A stretch of 64,000 nt of DNA from Larsenimonas suaedae. Its GTDB lineage: Bacteria; Pseudomonadota; Gammaproteobacteria; Pseudomonadales; Halomonadaceae. Positions 46,535 through 56,494 of the stretch are shown here, in pieces. Each line of letters starts with the position of its first letter. Within the stretch, counting starts at the first letter, position 1. Where the stretch lies: the NCBI RefSeq assembly GCF_023712105.1, contig NZ_JAMLJI010000001.1, positions 1,054,001 through 1,118,000 of the forward strand, written 5' to 3'. Both the position numbers and the translations under genes were made by a program. The notes below the pieces were generated by a model. That model did no database searches. It had not been told where the DNA came from and worked only from the letters and a program-made list of their open reading frames with translations.

Positions 46535-47989
46535 ATGAAGAAAACGCATCTGGCATGGATTGCAAGTCTTTCACTGCTGGCAAGTCCTCTGCCGGCGCAG
46601 CACGCCCTGGCGGCCAACGAGTATGGACTGCCCGCCCTGGGTGGCGCGAGCAGCGCGGTGTCCCCCGCCGATGAATTTCGACTCGGCCGGGCCTGGCTGC
46701 GTCAGTTTCGCGCCCAGACCACGCCCTGGCGCGACCCCATTACGCGTCATTATGTTGAGCGTATCCTTCACAAACTGCTGCCCTACAGCGGCCTTGAACG
46801 CGAACAACTGATCGTGACCCTCGTTGCAAGCCGCACTCTGAACGCGTTTGCCGTTCCTGGCGGCGTTGTCGGCATCCATACGGGGCTTTTTGCCTACGCA
46901 CCGACCGAGGCCACCTTCGCCTCGGTGCTTGCCCATGAACTGGGCCATCTTTCCCAGCATCATTTTGCACGCCAGGTCGAGGCGCGCAATGAAAGTCAGA
47001 TTCCCATGCTGACCGCCCTGCTGACCGGCGTGGTGTTGGCCGCCAGCGGTGGCGGAGGCGGACTCGGTGCGGCTACGGTCATGGGCACACAGGCCGCCTA
47101 CGCTCAACGTATGCTGACCTATTCAAGACAGTACGAGCGCGAGGCCGATGACGTCGGCCTCGATACGCTGGCGCAAGCAGGCTACGACCCCCACGCCATG
47201 CCACAGATGTTTCGAATCCTTCAAAATCTCGCAAGTCTTCAGGGCTTTACACCACCGGAATTTCTGCTGACGCACCCTCTGACCGAAGCCCGCATCAGCG
47301 CCACCGAAGCCCGAGCCGATCAGCTCGGTCAGGGTCGAGGCGCCGCCGACGACACCACCTATGACATGATCCGGGCCCGCGTACTTCTGGCGATGAACAT
47401 GAGCGACCCGACGGCGGCGCGCAACCGCCTCAAGGAAAACAATCCGTCTCCCGAAGCGCTTCGCTACCTCGACGCCATGACCCACGCCGTCAATCATGAA
47501 ACGGACCAGGCGCTTTCAAGCCTTGATCGCATGATCCGAGATCACCCTGACGATTCGATGCTTCAAAACAGCGCTGCCGACGTGGCCCTCGACGCCAACC
47601 GCTTTCAGGACGCCCTTGACCGCGCCCGCACTCTACTAACCGTGGCGCCGGACAACTACCCGGCCCGCATGATCGAAGGGCGTGCGCTTTTGAACCTGTC
47701 GCCCGCCAAGGCCTATCCCGTCCTCAAACGCCTGTCCGAAGCTCAAGGCGAGGATCCGGAAGTCTGGTCGCTGCTGTCCGAGGCCGCCGGTCGCAGCGGG
47801 CGCGAGGCCGAAGGCCACCTCGCCCTCGCCGAGCAGCTGCAGTTGACCGGACGGATCGACAAGGGGCTTGCACAACTGGACATCGCAGAGCGACAGGCGC
47901 GCGCCGAACAGAACTTCGTACTGGCAAGCAAGATCCGTGACCGACGCGACGCGTTCAAACGCTACCGGCACGCACTCGACGATTTCTGA
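46535..47989 (+). CDS. bepA: Beta-barrel assembly-enhancing protease BepA
   Basis: The 484-residue periplasmic protein has a signal peptide (1-27, cleaved near AQHALAA), an M48 zinc-protease domain with HELGH at 134-138 and the third ligand Glu in READDVGLDTLA, and a C-terminal TPR region (about 290-480). BepA helps or degrades stalled outer-membrane proteins at the BAM complex. BamC is also encoded in the window. It is followed by a bidirectional terminator. Confidence 0.95.
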   Translation: MKKTHLAWIASLSLLASPLPAQHALAANEYGLPALGGASSAVSPADEFRLGRAWLRQFRAQTTPWRDPITRHYVERILHKLLPYSGLEREQLIVTLVASRTLNAFAVPGGVVGIHTGLFAYAPTEATFASVLAHELGHLSQHHFARQVEARNESQIPMLTALLTGVVLAASGGGGGLGAATVMGTQAAYAQRMLTYSRQYEREADDVGLDTLAQAGYDPHAMPQMFRILQNLASLQGFTPPEFLLTHPLTEARISATEARADQLGQGRGAADDTTYDMIRARVLLAMNMSDPTAARNRLKENNPSPEALRYLDAMTHAVNHETDQALSSLDRMIRDHPDDSMLQNSAADVALDANRFQDALDRARTLLTVAPDNYPARMIEGRALLNLSPAKAYPVLKRLSEAQGEDPEVWSLLSEAAGRSGREAEGHLALAEQLQLTGRIDKGLAQLDIAERQARAEQNFVLASKIRDRRDAFKRYRHALDDF

Positions 47990-48038
47990 GCACACAAGAA
48001 CATCGAAACGCCAAACGTTTCAGAAAAGTGCCCTATCG

Positions 48039-48065
48039 AAAAAGGCCTCCCGAGGGAGGCCTTTT
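48039..48065. terminator. Bidirectional terminator between bepA and nadA
   Basis: GGCCTCC and GGAGGCC flank a CGAG loop, with AAAAA and TTTT outside. It serves convergent bepA and nadA. Confidence 0.92.
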
Positions 48066-48084
48066 CAAGGACAAACGACGCAAG

Positions 48085-49119
48085 TCAGCGCCCGCTTTTG
48101 AAGGCAAGCATCCGATCAAGCCCAACCAGCGCCTTAACCCGAACGGCCTCATCAACGGTGACTTCGCCAAGACCTTCCTTGAGGCACTGTTCGAGGTTGT
48201 CGAGCGCGTTCATCGCCATCCAGGGGCAGTGCGCGCAGCTTCGACACGTCGCCCCATTGCCGCCCGTCGGCGCCTCAACCAGCAGCTTTTCCGGTACCGC
48301 CTGCTGCATCTTGTAGAAAATACCGCGATCGGTTGCAACGATCAGCGTATCGTGCGGCAGCGCCTTGGCGGCGTTGATCAGTTGAGAGGTGGACCCGGTT
48401 GCATCGGCAAGGTCCACCACCGACTGAGGTGACTCCGGATGCACCAGCACCGCCGCATCCGGGTAGACACGCTTGATGTCGAGAATGCCCTTGGCCTTGA
48501 ACTCCTCATGCACGATACAGGCGCCGTCCCACATCAGCATGTCAGCGCCGGTCTGCTCAGCCACATAGCGCCCCAGATGCTTGTCGGGCGCCCACAGCAC
48601 TTTCTCGCCCTTTTCATGCAGGTGCGCGACCACATCGAGCGCAATCGCCGAGGTGACGACCCAGTCGGCCCGCGCCTTGACCTCGGCCGAGGTATTGGCA
48701 TAGACAACCACGGTTCGATCCGGATGAGCGTCGCAAAAGGCCGAGAATTCCGCCGCGGGGCAGCCGATATCCAGCGAGCAGGTCGCCTCGAGCGTCGGCA
48801 TCAATATTCGTTTTTCAGGCGAGAGCATTTTCGCGGTCTCGCCCATGAAGCGCACGCCGGCAACGACCAGCGTGCTAGAGGGGCTTTTAGAGCCGAATCG
48901 GGCCATTTCAAGCGAGTCAGCCACGCAGCCGCCGGTGGCCTCGGCAAGCGATTGCAGCACGTCGTCGGTGTAGTAATGCGCGACCAGGGTCGCATCGCGT
49001 TCGATCAGCAGTTGTTTGATGCGCTCGATCTGGCGCTTTTGATCGGATGAGCTCGATTGAGGGGTATAGGGACGCACCAGATGCTCACGCACCTGATCGC
49101 GATCAAGCAGTTCGGTCAT
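48085..49119 (-). CDS. nadA: Quinolinate synthase NadA
   Basis: The ATG at 49119 with a GGAG site gives 344 residues, the usual length; the frame is open to 49155 without similarity. NadA condenses iminoaspartate and DHAP to quinolinate with a [4Fe-4S] cluster. The N-terminal [15 protein letters not shown] motif is present, and cluster Cys lie in [21 protein letters not shown] and [17 protein letters not shown]. NadC, the next enzyme, is 12 kb away in the same window. Confidence 0.97.
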   Translation of the reverse strand: MTELLDRDQVREHLVRPYTPQSSSSDQKRQIERIKQLLIERDATLVAHYYTDDVLQSLAEATGGCVADSLEMARFGSKSPSSTLVVAGVRFMGETAKMLSPEKRILMPTLEATCSLDIGCPAAEFSAFCDAHPDRTVVVYANTSAEVKARADWVVTSAIALDVVAHLHEKGEKVLWAPDKHLGRYVAEQTGADMLMWDGACIVHEEFKAKGILDIKRVYPDAAVLVHPESPQSVVDLADATGSTSQLINAAKALPHDTLIVATDRGIFYKMQQAVPEKLLVEAPTGGNGATCRSCAHCPWMAMNALDNLEQCLKEGLGEVTVDEAVRVKALVGLDRMLAFKSGR

Positions 49120-49220
49120 GTGTCTATCACTCCGATATGCGGGGGCTCCCCCCACAGGTCATGAAGGCTTGCCCGCTATCCGCGACAAGCTACCCGAGGC
49201 TCATGGTACGCCCGGGATCG

Positions 49221-49538
49221 TCAAACCGCATCATCGTTTGGTCGAAGCTCCTCGGTCTCAGGCGCGCTGGATAGCTGCTGCTCAAGCGCATAGACCCAGG
49301 CAAGCACTTCAGCAATCGCCCGATAAAGCTCCGGCGGAATGCGCTCATCCAGATCCACGCGCATCAGGAGATCGACCAGCTCCTCCGAACGATGCACATA
49401 AAGTCCATGCTCCTCGGCCCGCTCTAAAATGGCCTGCGCCGTGGTGCCATACCCCTTGGCCACCACGCGCGGGGCAGCGTCGCTTGCGTTATAGCTGATC
49501 GCGGCGGCGCGCTGTTCACGGGGAGACGACTCACTCAT
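49221..49538 (-). CDS. FlhB C-terminal-like cytosolic protein (EscU/YscU/HrcU family)
   Basis: The 105-residue protein corresponds only to the cytoplasmic domain of FlhB/YscU, without membrane part. It has the core AAAISYNASDAAPRVVAKGYG (the NPTH autocleavage motif is absent), AEEHGLYVHRSEELVDLL and the IPPELYRAIAEVLAWVY end. Such short proteins (FhlX/FlhB2-type) are encoded next to FliK-like genes and may act in hook-length switching. The start overlaps the FliK-like stop by 8 bp. No other flagellar gene is visible within 10 kb. Confidence 0.85.
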   Translation of the reverse strand: MSESSPREQRAAAISYNASDAAPRVVAKGYGTTAQAILERAEEHGLYVHRSEELVDLLMRVDLDERIPPELYRAIAEVLAWVYALEQQLSSAPETEELRPNDDAV

Positions 49539-50811
49539 TGGCTGCCTCCTCATGCGCATCATCGGGCGCCTTGATATCGATACGGCGTGGATTGAGACCC
49601 GCCGCCGCCATAAGGTCCATCAACTGCTGACGCGCAGCGGTAAGCTGGTCGATGGCGCGCGTCTGAGACGCCTGACCGCGAATGGCAAGCCCATCGCCGG
49701 TCATTTGAAGCTCGAAGTGAAGCGCTCCAAGCGTCGGGAGCTCGAGCGACAGCGTCGAGCGCCACGCACTCGCCTCGCCGTCCTCCCCAGAACGCGAATT
49801 CTCATCGTCGTCTCTATAGAGCGAATCATGCTCGGATAGCGGCCGCTGCTCGGCGATGTCGATCAATACCGGAATCTGTGGCGTCAATAACGTTTCGATA
49901 CGAACGGTCTGGGTAGTCAGACTTTCAAGCTGATGACTGATCACCCGATGCGTCGCCTCATGAGCAATCGTTCGCACATCCATCCTGGGCGCAGCCGCCG
50001 TATCAGTTGCGTTCTGTGCCTGCCCAGCAGCACCGCCCTGGGCAGCTGAGCCCGCAGGCGCAGCCCCCTGACTCGCGGCGGCCATCGGCGCGGCTGTTGC
50101 CTGGGCGCCCCCGGCAACGGGTGCCGCGGGCGCACCGGGAAGCGCCGAGCCCGCGGCCTGGCCCGGTGAGGCAGGCGTCGACGATGTGACGGGCGTAGAA
50201 GTTGATAACGGCGAACCCGCCTGACCGCCTGGCGCCGCACGCGCATTCGTCCAGGGCGGCAACTGACCCTGAGGCTCACGTTTTAACTGCGCGGTCGGCC
50301 ATTCCCCTTTGAACCACTTGGCAAGATGAGCCTCGTAGAACACGCCGCTTTGAGAGACCTGCTGCCTAAGTGCCTGCGCCATGGTCTCGGGGGCCGGCGT
50401 CTTGCCACCGCCAATCAGGGCGCTGGACGCCACGTTGACAGAAGTCTTGACGTCGCCGTAACGAGCCAAAAGCGTCGACAGCGTCTGTCCTTCCTGGGAA
50501 AACCGAAAACTCACTGACCGAGGCGAGTTCTGGTTCACGCTCGCCTGATCCTTGGGCTGGAGTCGCTCATAGAGCCCGGCCTCCGGCGCGCCACGCTGGG
50601 TGCTGGCCGAGCGGTTCGAGGTTAAATCGGTTTGAATCTGCGGGGGCCGATTCAAGTGCTCCTGACCGGGCTTCAGGCCCTGATCGCCTCGAATGGCGTT
50701 GACCGAGAGCACCTTGTTCTGCGCGCCCTCAGCGCTGAAGCGCTCCATCTGAGCCCGGCGCCCCAGCACCTGGTGCATCAACGTATCGATTAACGGTGTG
50801 ATCACACTCAC
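49531..50811 (-). CDS. fliK: Flagellar hook-length control protein FliK-like
   Basis: A GTG start at 50811 (MSVITPLIDTLMHQVLGRR) is suggested by the GGGG site and the end of the preceding spacer; the frame is open to 50991. That gives 426 residues. The N-terminus is helical, the centre (about 200-270) is Ala/Pro/Gly/Gln-rich and disordered, and the C-terminal globular domain (about 320-420) carries LSLELPTLGALHFELQMTGDGLAIRGQA, a FliK_C-type stretch. FliK measures hook length and switches export specificity via FlhB. It is followed by the FlhB-C-like gene. Confidence 0.8.
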   Translation of the reverse strand: MSVITPLIDTLMHQVLGRRAQMERFSAEGAQNKVLSVNAIRGDQGLKPGQEHLNRPPQIQTDLTSNRSASTQRGAPEAGLYERLQPKDQASVNQNSPRSVSFRFSQEGQTLSTLLARYGDVKTSVNVASSALIGGGKTPAPETMAQALRQQVSQSGVFYEAHLAKWFKGEWPTAQLKREPQGQLPPWTNARAAPGGQAGSPLSTSTPVTSSTPASPGQAAGSALPGAPAAPVAGGAQATAAPMAAASQGAAPAGSAAQGGAAGQAQNATDTAAAPRMDVRTIAHEATHRVISHQLESLTTQTVRIETLLTPQIPVLIDIAEQRPLSEHDSLYRDDDENSRSGEDGEASAWRSTLSLELPTLGALHFELQMTGDGLAIRGQASQTRAIDQLTAARQQLMDLMAAAGLNPRRIDIKAPDDAHEEAANE

Positions 50812-50997
50812 GGCAGTGCCCCGATTAAAATATGGAGGGGCCGAGAAAAACATCTCGGCTGTTCGATCAAGTATCGACCAACACAGCACCGGACTGAAGT
50901 GGCAAAAGGCGATTGACGGACGGGAAAACACGCTACAGCAGAAAAGACAACCACCCGGCGCCATGGCGTCCCGCGCGATCAAGACAGCCAAACGCAG

Positions 50998-51029
50998 AAA
51001 GCCCCGACCTCTTTCGAGATCGGGGCTTT
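50998..51029 (-). terminator. Terminator of the tRNA-Lys array
   Basis: On the minus strand an 11-bp stem (GCCCCGA core, one G-U) closes a GAAA loop and is followed by TTTC. It lies 6 bp beyond the third tRNA-Lys. Confidence 0.85.
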
Positions 51030-51034
51030 GAGTC

Positions 51035-51110
51035 TGGTGGGTCGTGTAGGATTCGAACCTACGACCAATTGGTTAAAAGCCAACTGCTCTACCAACTGAG
51101 CTAACGACCC
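51035..51110 (-). tRNA. tRNA-Lys (TTT), copy 1
   Basis: The 76-nt gene includes CCA. Acceptor GGGTCGT/ACGACCC, D arm GCTCAGTTGGTAGAGC, anticodon loop CTTTTAA (TTT), T arm GGTTCGAATCC. It is last in the array of three. Confidence 0.98.
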
Positions 51111-51140
51111 ATACAAGGCACATGCGCGCCTACGGTCGGA

Positions 51141-51216
51141 TGGTGGGTCGTGTAGGATTCGAACCTACGACCAATTGGTTAAAAGCCAACTGCTCTACCA
51201 ACTGAGCTAACGACCC
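51141..51216 (-). tRNA. tRNA-Lys (TTT), copy 2
   Basis: The 76-nt sequence, with CCA, is identical to copies 1 and 3 and is the middle gene. Confidence 0.98.
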
Positions 51217-51257
51217 CGACCGAAACGTTGAGAGCGCCACCACTGACATTGATCAAG

Positions 51258-51333
51258 TGGTGGGTCGTGTAGGATTCGAACCTACGACCAATTGGTTAAA
51301 AGCCAACTGCTCTACCAACTGAGCTAACGACCC
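51258..51333 (-). tRNA. tRNA-Lys (TTT), copy 3
   Basis: The 76-nt sequence, with CCA, is identical to copies 1 and 2 and is the first gene after the promoter. Confidence 0.98.
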
Positions 51334-51349
51334 GCTCAACGCGGCGCAA

Positions 51350-51378
51350 ATATTACTGTTATTCGCCTATCGATGCAA
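51350..51378 (-). promoter_or_regulatory. Promoter of the tRNA-Lys array
   Basis: On the minus strand TTGCAT (51378-51373) and TAATAT (51355-51350) are separated by 17 bp, 16 bp before the first tRNA base. Confidence 0.75.
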
Positions 51379-51391
51379 GCACTTATCGAAA

Positions 51392-52393
51392 TTAACGTTT
51401 GCGACTCGGCGGGGCGTTTCGGGCGGAACTCTTCGACGAAGGTCGTCCATTGCCGCGCGAGTCACCGCTTTTCGACGACCCACCGCGCGATTCCCCTCGC
51501 TTCGATGAGCCGCCGCGCGACTCACTGCCTTTCGATGGACCACCGCGCGATTCCCCTCTTTTCGATGGGCCGACACCCCGAACCGGGCGACGCTTGTCCT
51601 TGTCGCGGCTCCAGCGGTTTTTCTCGTCAGGCGTAAGCTCCGGCACGCGCTTGGCCTCGATACCGGCAAGGTTTGAAAGCTCGTCGACCTCTTCCTGTGT
51701 CAGTTCGGTCCACTCGCCGGCCTTGGCCCGCTTATCCAGGAAGATATTGCCGTAACGCACGCGCTTGAGCCGGCTGACCGTCAGCCCCTGGGATTCCCAG
51801 AGCCTTCGCACTTCACGATTGCGCCCTTCAAGGATCACGACATGAAACCAGGTGTTGATCCCTTCACCGCCGAATTCCTGCACGTCGGTAAAGTTCGCCG
51901 GGCCATCCTCGAGCATGACGCCCTCGACCATGGCCTGTACCTGCGCCTGGGTCGCATTGCCCATGACGCGAACCGCGTACTCCCGCTCGACCTGCATCGA
52001 GGGGTGCATCAGTTTATTGGCGAGCTCACCATCGGTGGTAAACAGCAGCAAGCCACTGGTGTTGATATCAAGCCGGCCAACCGCGATCCAGCGCTCACCC
52101 TTGAGACGCGGGAGCCGGTCAAACACCGTGCGGCGCCCTTCAGGGTCGCGCCGCGTGCAGAGCTCACCTTCGGGCTTGTTGTACATGATGACGCGCCGCG
52201 GCGTTTCATCCATTGTCTTGAGCGTGACCGGTCGGCTATCGAGGCTGACCTGATCGCTCGGCCCGATGCGGTCACCCAGCTGGGCCGTCTTGCCGTTGAC
52301 GCTAACGCGCCCCTGTGAAATCGCACCTTCCATTTCCCGGCGCGAGCCGAACCCGGAGCGGGCCAATACTTTCTGCAGTTTTTCAGTCGTCAT
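51392..52393 (-). CDS. rluB: 23S rRNA pseudouridine(2605) synthase RluB
   Basis: The ATG at 52393 gives 333 residues; the frame is open to 52441 inside scpB. RluB isomerises U2605 of 23S rRNA. An S4-like domain (about 3-60, [20 protein letters not shown]) precedes the RsuA-type catalytic domain with Asp109 in [14 protein letters not shown]. The C-terminus is a Lys/Arg/Gly/Ser-rich tail holding four imperfect decapeptide repeats of the form GxSKxxxSRG (see 51452-51571). It is the third gene of scpA-scpB-rluB and overlaps scpB by 11 bp. Confidence 0.95.
   Translation of the reverse strand: MTTEKLQKVLARSGFGSRREMEGAISQGRVSVNGKTAQLGDRIGPSDQVSLDSRPVTLKTMDETPRRVIMYNKPEGELCTRRDPEGRRTVFDRLPRLKGERWIAVGRLDINTSGLLLFTTDGELANKLMHPSMQVEREYAVRVMGNATQAQVQAMVEGVMLEDGPANFTDVQEFGGEGINTWFHVVILEGRNREVRRLWESQGLTVSRLKRVRYGNIFLDKRAKAGEWTELTQEEVDELSNLAGIEAKRVPELTPDEKNRWSRDKDKRRPVRGVGPSKRGESRGGPSKGSESRGGSSKRGESRGGSSKSGDSRGNGRPSSKSSARNAPPSRKR
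51452..51571 (-). repeat. Four 30-bp repeats encoding the RluB tail
   Basis: Four in-frame 10-codon units ([40 protein letters not shown]) form a basic, Gly/Ser-rich tail. The DNA units differ at several synonymous and non-synonymous sites, so they are not a recent duplication in every copy. Confidence 0.85.
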
Positions 52394-53189
52394 CGCTACT
52401 CTTCTCATCATCGTCCGTCTCGTCGTCGCCGTGGTCTTCACGGGCCTGACGACGCTCGTTCAAACGCTGCCCCAAGGCGGCAAAATCCAGCGATGATCGC
52501 GTGGACGCCTTCTCGGCGTGATCCTCCCTCTCGGCGACGTTCACCGATGAGGCAGTGGGGGGCGTTTCGGGCAACGCGTCTGCGTCACCCTCGTCAGGCA
52601 GGCGCTCGGAAGCGTCATTTTCGCGACCGTCATCGCCTGCCTGCTCTGTCGCTTCGAGTTCGTGCATCGGCGGAAGTTCATCCAGCGTACTCAACCCGAA
52701 GTCGTCCAAAAATGTTCGTGTGGTGGCGTACACGGCCGGCCGGCCCGGCACATCCCGATGACCGATCACCCGCACCCAGTTGCGCTCGGTGAGCGTTCGC
52801 ATGATCGAGGCACTGACCGACACGCCACGTACGTCCTCGATGTCGGCCCGGGTGACCGGCTGACGATACGCGATAAGCGCAAGCGTCTCCAAAAGGGCCC
52901 GCGAATACCGCTGCGGTCGCTCCTCCCAGAGCCTTGAAATCCAGGGCGAGAGCCGCTGGTGAACATTTAACCGGTAGCCTGACGCCGTGTGTGACAACGA
53001 TAGCGCGCTGCCCTCAAGCGTACTGGCCAGCCGGTCCAGCGCCGCCTTGAGCTCGAGCCGGGTCGGCCGCTCATGGTCATCGAACACCGCCTCCAGCCGC
53101 TCGAGCATCAGCGGCTCGCCCGCCGCCAGCAATACGCCCTCGAGAATCTGCTCGAGGGTAATGTCCTCACGACTCACATTACTCCCCAT
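52383..53189 (-). CDS. scpB: Segregation and condensation protein B
   Basis: The ATG at 53189, inside the scpA end, gives 268 residues; the open frame reaches 53270 but without family similarity. ScpB is a winged-helix dimer of the SMC-ScpAB complex for chromosome segregation. Two winged-helix regions (about 8-90 and 95-170) include [27 protein letters not shown], the family signature. Residues 185-268 are an acidic Asp/Glu/Ala tail. It overlaps scpA by 11 bp and rluB by 11 bp. Confidence 0.95.
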   Translation of the reverse strand: MGSNVSREDITLEQILEGVLLAAGEPLMLERLEAVFDDHERPTRLELKAALDRLASTLEGSALSLSHTASGYRLNVHQRLSPWISRLWEERPQRYSRALLETLALIAYRQPVTRADIEDVRGVSVSASIMRTLTERNWVRVIGHRDVPGRPAVYATTRTFLDDFGLSTLDELPPMHELEATEQAGDDGRENDASERLPDEGDADALPETPPTASSVNVAEREDHAEKASTRSSLDFAALGQRLNERRQAREDHGDDETDDDEKSSDDD

Positions 53190-54120
53190 CTCGTGACACT
53201 TCGTTGTCGATGGCCGGCACTTCGAAGGCCGGTTCATCGTCGGGGCTGCTGTCCCCCTCATCCGTTTCACCGCCGTCGCTCGCTATCCGCGCCCGCACAT
53301 GGATCGGCGAGGTCGGCGTGTTCTGTACGATCTCGAGCAACCGCTCCTTGGCAAGTTCCAGAATCGCCATGAACGTGACCACCACGCCAGCCCGCCCTTC
53401 CTCGAGCGTGAACAGCGCCTCGAACGCAACGAATCCCTGCCCGTCGAGCCGAGTCATGACCGCCATCATTCGTTCACGTGTCGACAGCGTTTCGCGGGAA
53501 ATCTGGTGCGACTGAGTCAGCGATGCCTGGTGCATCACGTGCTTCAGGGCACCAAGCAACGCATCGAGCTCGACATCGGGGTAGATGACCCGAGGCTCGA
53601 TGTCAGGAAGGCCAACCTGCGGCCCAAACCAGTCGCGCCCCTGTCGAGGCAGCGTATCGAGGGTCTCTGCGGCCTGCTTGATCTGTTCGTATTCCTGAAG
53701 CCGTCGCACCAGCGTCGCGGTAGGGTCCTCTTCATCCTCGTCTTCCCCTTTCGGCGGGCGCGGCAGCAGTGTGCGCGATTTTATCTCGGCAAGCATCGCT
53801 GCCATCAAGAGATACTCCGCCGCGAGGTCAATGCCTGAGACCTCCATCAGCTCCACATACTCGATGTACTGATGGGTAACCGCCGCCACGTTGATCGCAA
53901 GGATGTCCAGATTCTGACGCCGAATCAGATACAAAAGCAGATCAAGCGGCCCCTCGAAGGAATCCAGAAAGACCCTGAGCGCCTCAGGAGGAATGTAGAG
54001 ATCTTCAGGCAGTTCGGTGACCGGCTCATCGTTGACTCGGGCAAGCCAGGCACGCGGCGCTTCATCTACGGCACGGGCGTTGACCGGGTCACTGTTTTGA
54101 GCCGAGGGCGTGTCACTCAT
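53179..54120 (-). CDS. scpA: Segregation and condensation protein A
   Basis: This 313-residue kleisin bridges SMC heads and binds ScpB. The N-terminal signature FEGPLDLLLYLIRRQNLDILAI and EYLLMAAMLAEIKSRTLLP, and the C-terminal winged-helix segment (about 200-270, FEALFTLEEGRAGVVVTFMAILELAKERLLEI) are present. Thirty extra acidic residues precede and follow. It heads scpA-scpB-rluB; in this genome the SMC partner (SMC or MukB system) is not in the window. Confidence 0.95.
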   Translation of the reverse strand: MSDTPSAQNSDPVNARAVDEAPRAWLARVNDEPVTELPEDLYIPPEALRVFLDSFEGPLDLLLYLIRRQNLDILAINVAAVTHQYIEYVELMEVSGIDLAAEYLLMAAMLAEIKSRTLLPRPPKGEDEDEEDPTATLVRRLQEYEQIKQAAETLDTLPRQGRDWFGPQVGLPDIEPRVIYPDVELDALLGALKHVMHQASLTQSHQISRETLSTRERMMAVMTRLDGQGFVAFEALFTLEEGRAGVVVTFMAILELAKERLLEIVQNTPTSPIHVRARIASDGGETDEGDSSPDDEPAFEVPAIDNEVSRDGE

Positions 54121-54181
54121 GACGGGGTATCAGGTCCAAACGGCAGGAAAAACGCATTGTACCAGTGTATCGACTCATGCG

Positions 54182-55951
54182 TCAGGAAGCGCTGTCCGCG
54201 GTTCGAAATCGCCCTTCATAATCAAAGAGTTTTTCTCGAATGTTCCAGTACCGACCGACTTTCCTCGCAATGACGAAATCCGGCGCGCGCACCTGATCGC
54301 GCCGGGCCACCATGTCCTCGCACGAACCCGGCACCCATGTCTCGCCCGGAACGCGGCGGTGCGCCCGCAAAAACGCCCGCTCGAACGCGTGGCGCTGTGG
54401 GCCGGTATCGAGGGCAAACCACTCCTCAAGGGTCGCGCCGTCCTCGTCGTGATAGACAACCTTCAGCCGCGTCATCCCGCGACCGTTGGGGGTCGCCACA
54501 AGCTCCATCCCCGACACGCGCAGTACCTTGGCGTCCTTGAGCTTCAGGGCGTCACGAAGTTTGGTGTCGGCATCGACCAACAGCGTCTGGCAGGCATGGC
54601 ACTGCCTGGCGGCAATGTCGGTTTCCGCCCCGCACTGCGGGCAGGTCTTGAACCGGAAACGGTAATCGCATTGAATCCGCTTACCCGTCTCGGTCTCGAC
54701 CAGGCCCTGACAGCGCCGGCCGTAGTGCTCAAGCAGCACGTCACCGTCCATCTTGCCCCAGAACATATTGGCGAATGTGCACTGAGGGCACGTTACCTGA
54801 ACAAGCTCGGTGTCGCCGGCGGGCTTGGGCGCGGCAAGCTCCGGCTCGTACAATCCCCAGGGGTTGCCGGCGTAATCGAGCACCAGGCAATCCTTCTTGT
54901 CCGGCGCCAGCCGAAGCCCACGCCCCACAATCTGCTGATAAAGCCCGACCGACTGGGTCGGACGCAAGATCGCGATCACGTCCACATGCGGGGCGTCGAA
55001 ACCCGTCGTCAATACCGACACATTGACCAGGTACTTGAGCTGGCGCGCTTTGAACGCCTCGATCAGGCGCTCACGCGCGTCCCCAGGCGTTGCCCCGGTA
55101 ATCAGGGCCGACTCATCAAGGGGCAGATAGCCAAGCACTTCTTCGGCGTGGGCAACGGTCGCTGCAAAGATCATCACCCCGGAGCGGTCCCGGGCACGCT
55201 CGAGCACATCCTCGATGATCCGCGGCGTCGCCCGATTGCCCTGCACCACCCGATTCAGTTCGGCCTCGCTCGGCGCCGAGCGGTTGCCATACACAAGGTG
55301 GGAAAAATCGTAGTTGGCGATCGGTGCATCGATCAGCACCGGCTCGCTGAGATAGCCCTGGCGCACCATCACTCGAAGGGGCTGCTCGAACACACAGTCA
55401 CGAAAGAAGGCGTCCTCGGGCCCGCGCACCATGCCATGATAATGGCGGTGATAGATCGCGCCATGGCCGAGCCGAAACGGCGTCGCCGTAAGCCCCAGCA
55501 CCTTGAGATCGGGCCGGGCCGCCCTCAAATGCTCAATCACGCGCTGGTACTGTGACGCACGCTCTGTATCTTCCGTGATCGCCACGCGGTGGCACTCATC
55601 GATCACTAAAAGCGTGAAATCACCGCCCTCGAATGCCTCGAGACCGTTGGCAACCGACTGGACGGAACCAAACACCACCTGCCGGGCGCTGTCCTTGCGA
55701 GAAAGGCCGGCGCTGAAAATGTCGGCCGATAGCCCATAGGCCTCGTATTTGGCGTGGTTTTGCTCGACCAGCTCGCGAACGTGGGCGAGCACCAGCACGC
55801 GCCCACGCGCCAGCCGGGCAAGCTCGGCGATCACCAGACTCTTGCCACTGCCGGTTGGCAAAACGACGACAGCCGGGTCGCTCGACGTCTTGAAGTGGCG
55901 CACGACCCGACGCACGGCTTCCGTTTGGTAAGGGCGAAGCGCTAAAGACAT
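54182..55951 (-). CDS. radD: DNA repair helicase RadD (SF2, YejH)
   Basis: The ATG at 55951 ([15 protein letters not shown]) gives 589 residues (E. coli RadD 586). It is an SF2 ATPase with Walker A PTGSGKS (32-38), DECH box at 118-121, [10 protein letters not shown] motif III, and [10 protein letters not shown] motif VI. The C-terminus carries Cys clusters [28 protein letters not shown] and RQCHACQ, a zinc-binding region of this family, and ends [14 protein letters not shown]. RadD helps recombination and repair, stimulating RecA. It is divergent from a small acidic-protein gene. Confidence 0.95.
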   Translation of the reverse strand: MSLALRPYQTEAVRRVVRHFKTSSDPAVVVLPTGSGKSLVIAELARLARGRVLVLAHVRELVEQNHAKYEAYGLSADIFSAGLSRKDSARQVVFGSVQSVANGLEAFEGGDFTLLVIDECHRVAITEDTERASQYQRVIEHLRAARPDLKVLGLTATPFRLGHGAIYHRHYHGMVRGPEDAFFRDCVFEQPLRVMVRQGYLSEPVLIDAPIANYDFSHLVYGNRSAPSEAELNRVVQGNRATPRIIEDVLERARDRSGVMIFAATVAHAEEVLGYLPLDESALITGATPGDARERLIEAFKARQLKYLVNVSVLTTGFDAPHVDVIAILRPTQSVGLYQQIVGRGLRLAPDKKDCLVLDYAGNPWGLYEPELAAPKPAGDTELVQVTCPQCTFANMFWGKMDGDVLLEHYGRRCQGLVETETGKRIQCDYRFRFKTCPQCGAETDIAARQCHACQTLLVDADTKLRDALKLKDAKVLRVSGMELVATPNGRGMTRLKVVYHDEDGATLEEWFALDTGPQRHAFERAFLRAHRRVPGETWVPGSCEDMVARRDQVRAPDFVIARKVGRYWNIREKLFDYEGRFRTADSAS

Positions 55952-56034
55952 AATGAACCTGGACACCACAACAGACCGGGGCCCATGATGAAGCCGGCCG
56001 AGCCATGAAACAAGCGGCACCACCAGGAGAACGC

Positions 56035-56448
56035 ATGGAGCCAAACCCCAATCTGGCGCGCTACCTAGCGCCTCTGGACGCACACGGCATCGAAAGCGAG
56101 GTGGTCGACCCCCACGCTGCCCGGCTGATCAGCGACGACATCGAGTTCATGCTGGTCGTTGCCGACGATGAGCCGGCGTTCTTCCAGCTGATATTGCCAA
56201 ACGCCTGGCAGACCTCGGCCGACGACGACAGCGCCATTCTGCTCGAGGCGGCCAACGATGTAATGAACGCCATCAAGGCCGCCAAGATCGTCCTGCACAG
56301 CGAGGGCCTGCACCTGAGCGTCGAGCAGTTCGTCAGCGGCCCCGATCAGGGCGCCGCCCTGCTGCCTGGGCTGGTCGAGCTTTTGAAAAGCGCCACCGGC
56401 GAGCTTCATGAGCGCCTCGGCATGGGCCATGCCCCGCGCATTCACTGA
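56035..56448 (+). CDS. Small acidic protein of unknown function
   Basis: The ATG at 56035 has an AGGAG site; the frame is open from 56005. The 137-residue acidic protein has predicted alternating strands and helices ([50 protein letters not shown]), which loosely recalls the YbjN/type III chaperone-like fold. No catalytic motif, no membrane segment. It lies 83 bp from divergent radD and just upstream of an ABM gene, with which it might share a transcript. Confidence 0.65.
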   Translation: MEPNPNLARYLAPLDAHGIESEVVDPHAARLISDDIEFMLVVADDEPAFFQLILPNAWQTSADDDSAILLEAANDVMNAIKAAKIVLHSEGLHLSVEQFVSGPDQGAALLPGLVELLKSATGELHERLGMGHAPRIH

Positions 56449-56494
56449 GCATATTTTCACCCACTTATTCTCCACTATCAGAAGGGAACCCCTC

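Noticed and set aside
51452-51571. Possible CRISPR-like repeat array
   Set aside because: Repeats are in frame, contiguous without spacers and encode a protein tail.
54110-55555. 481-codon open frame on the plus strand
   Set aside because: It lies opposite radD, which matches a known helicase end to end.
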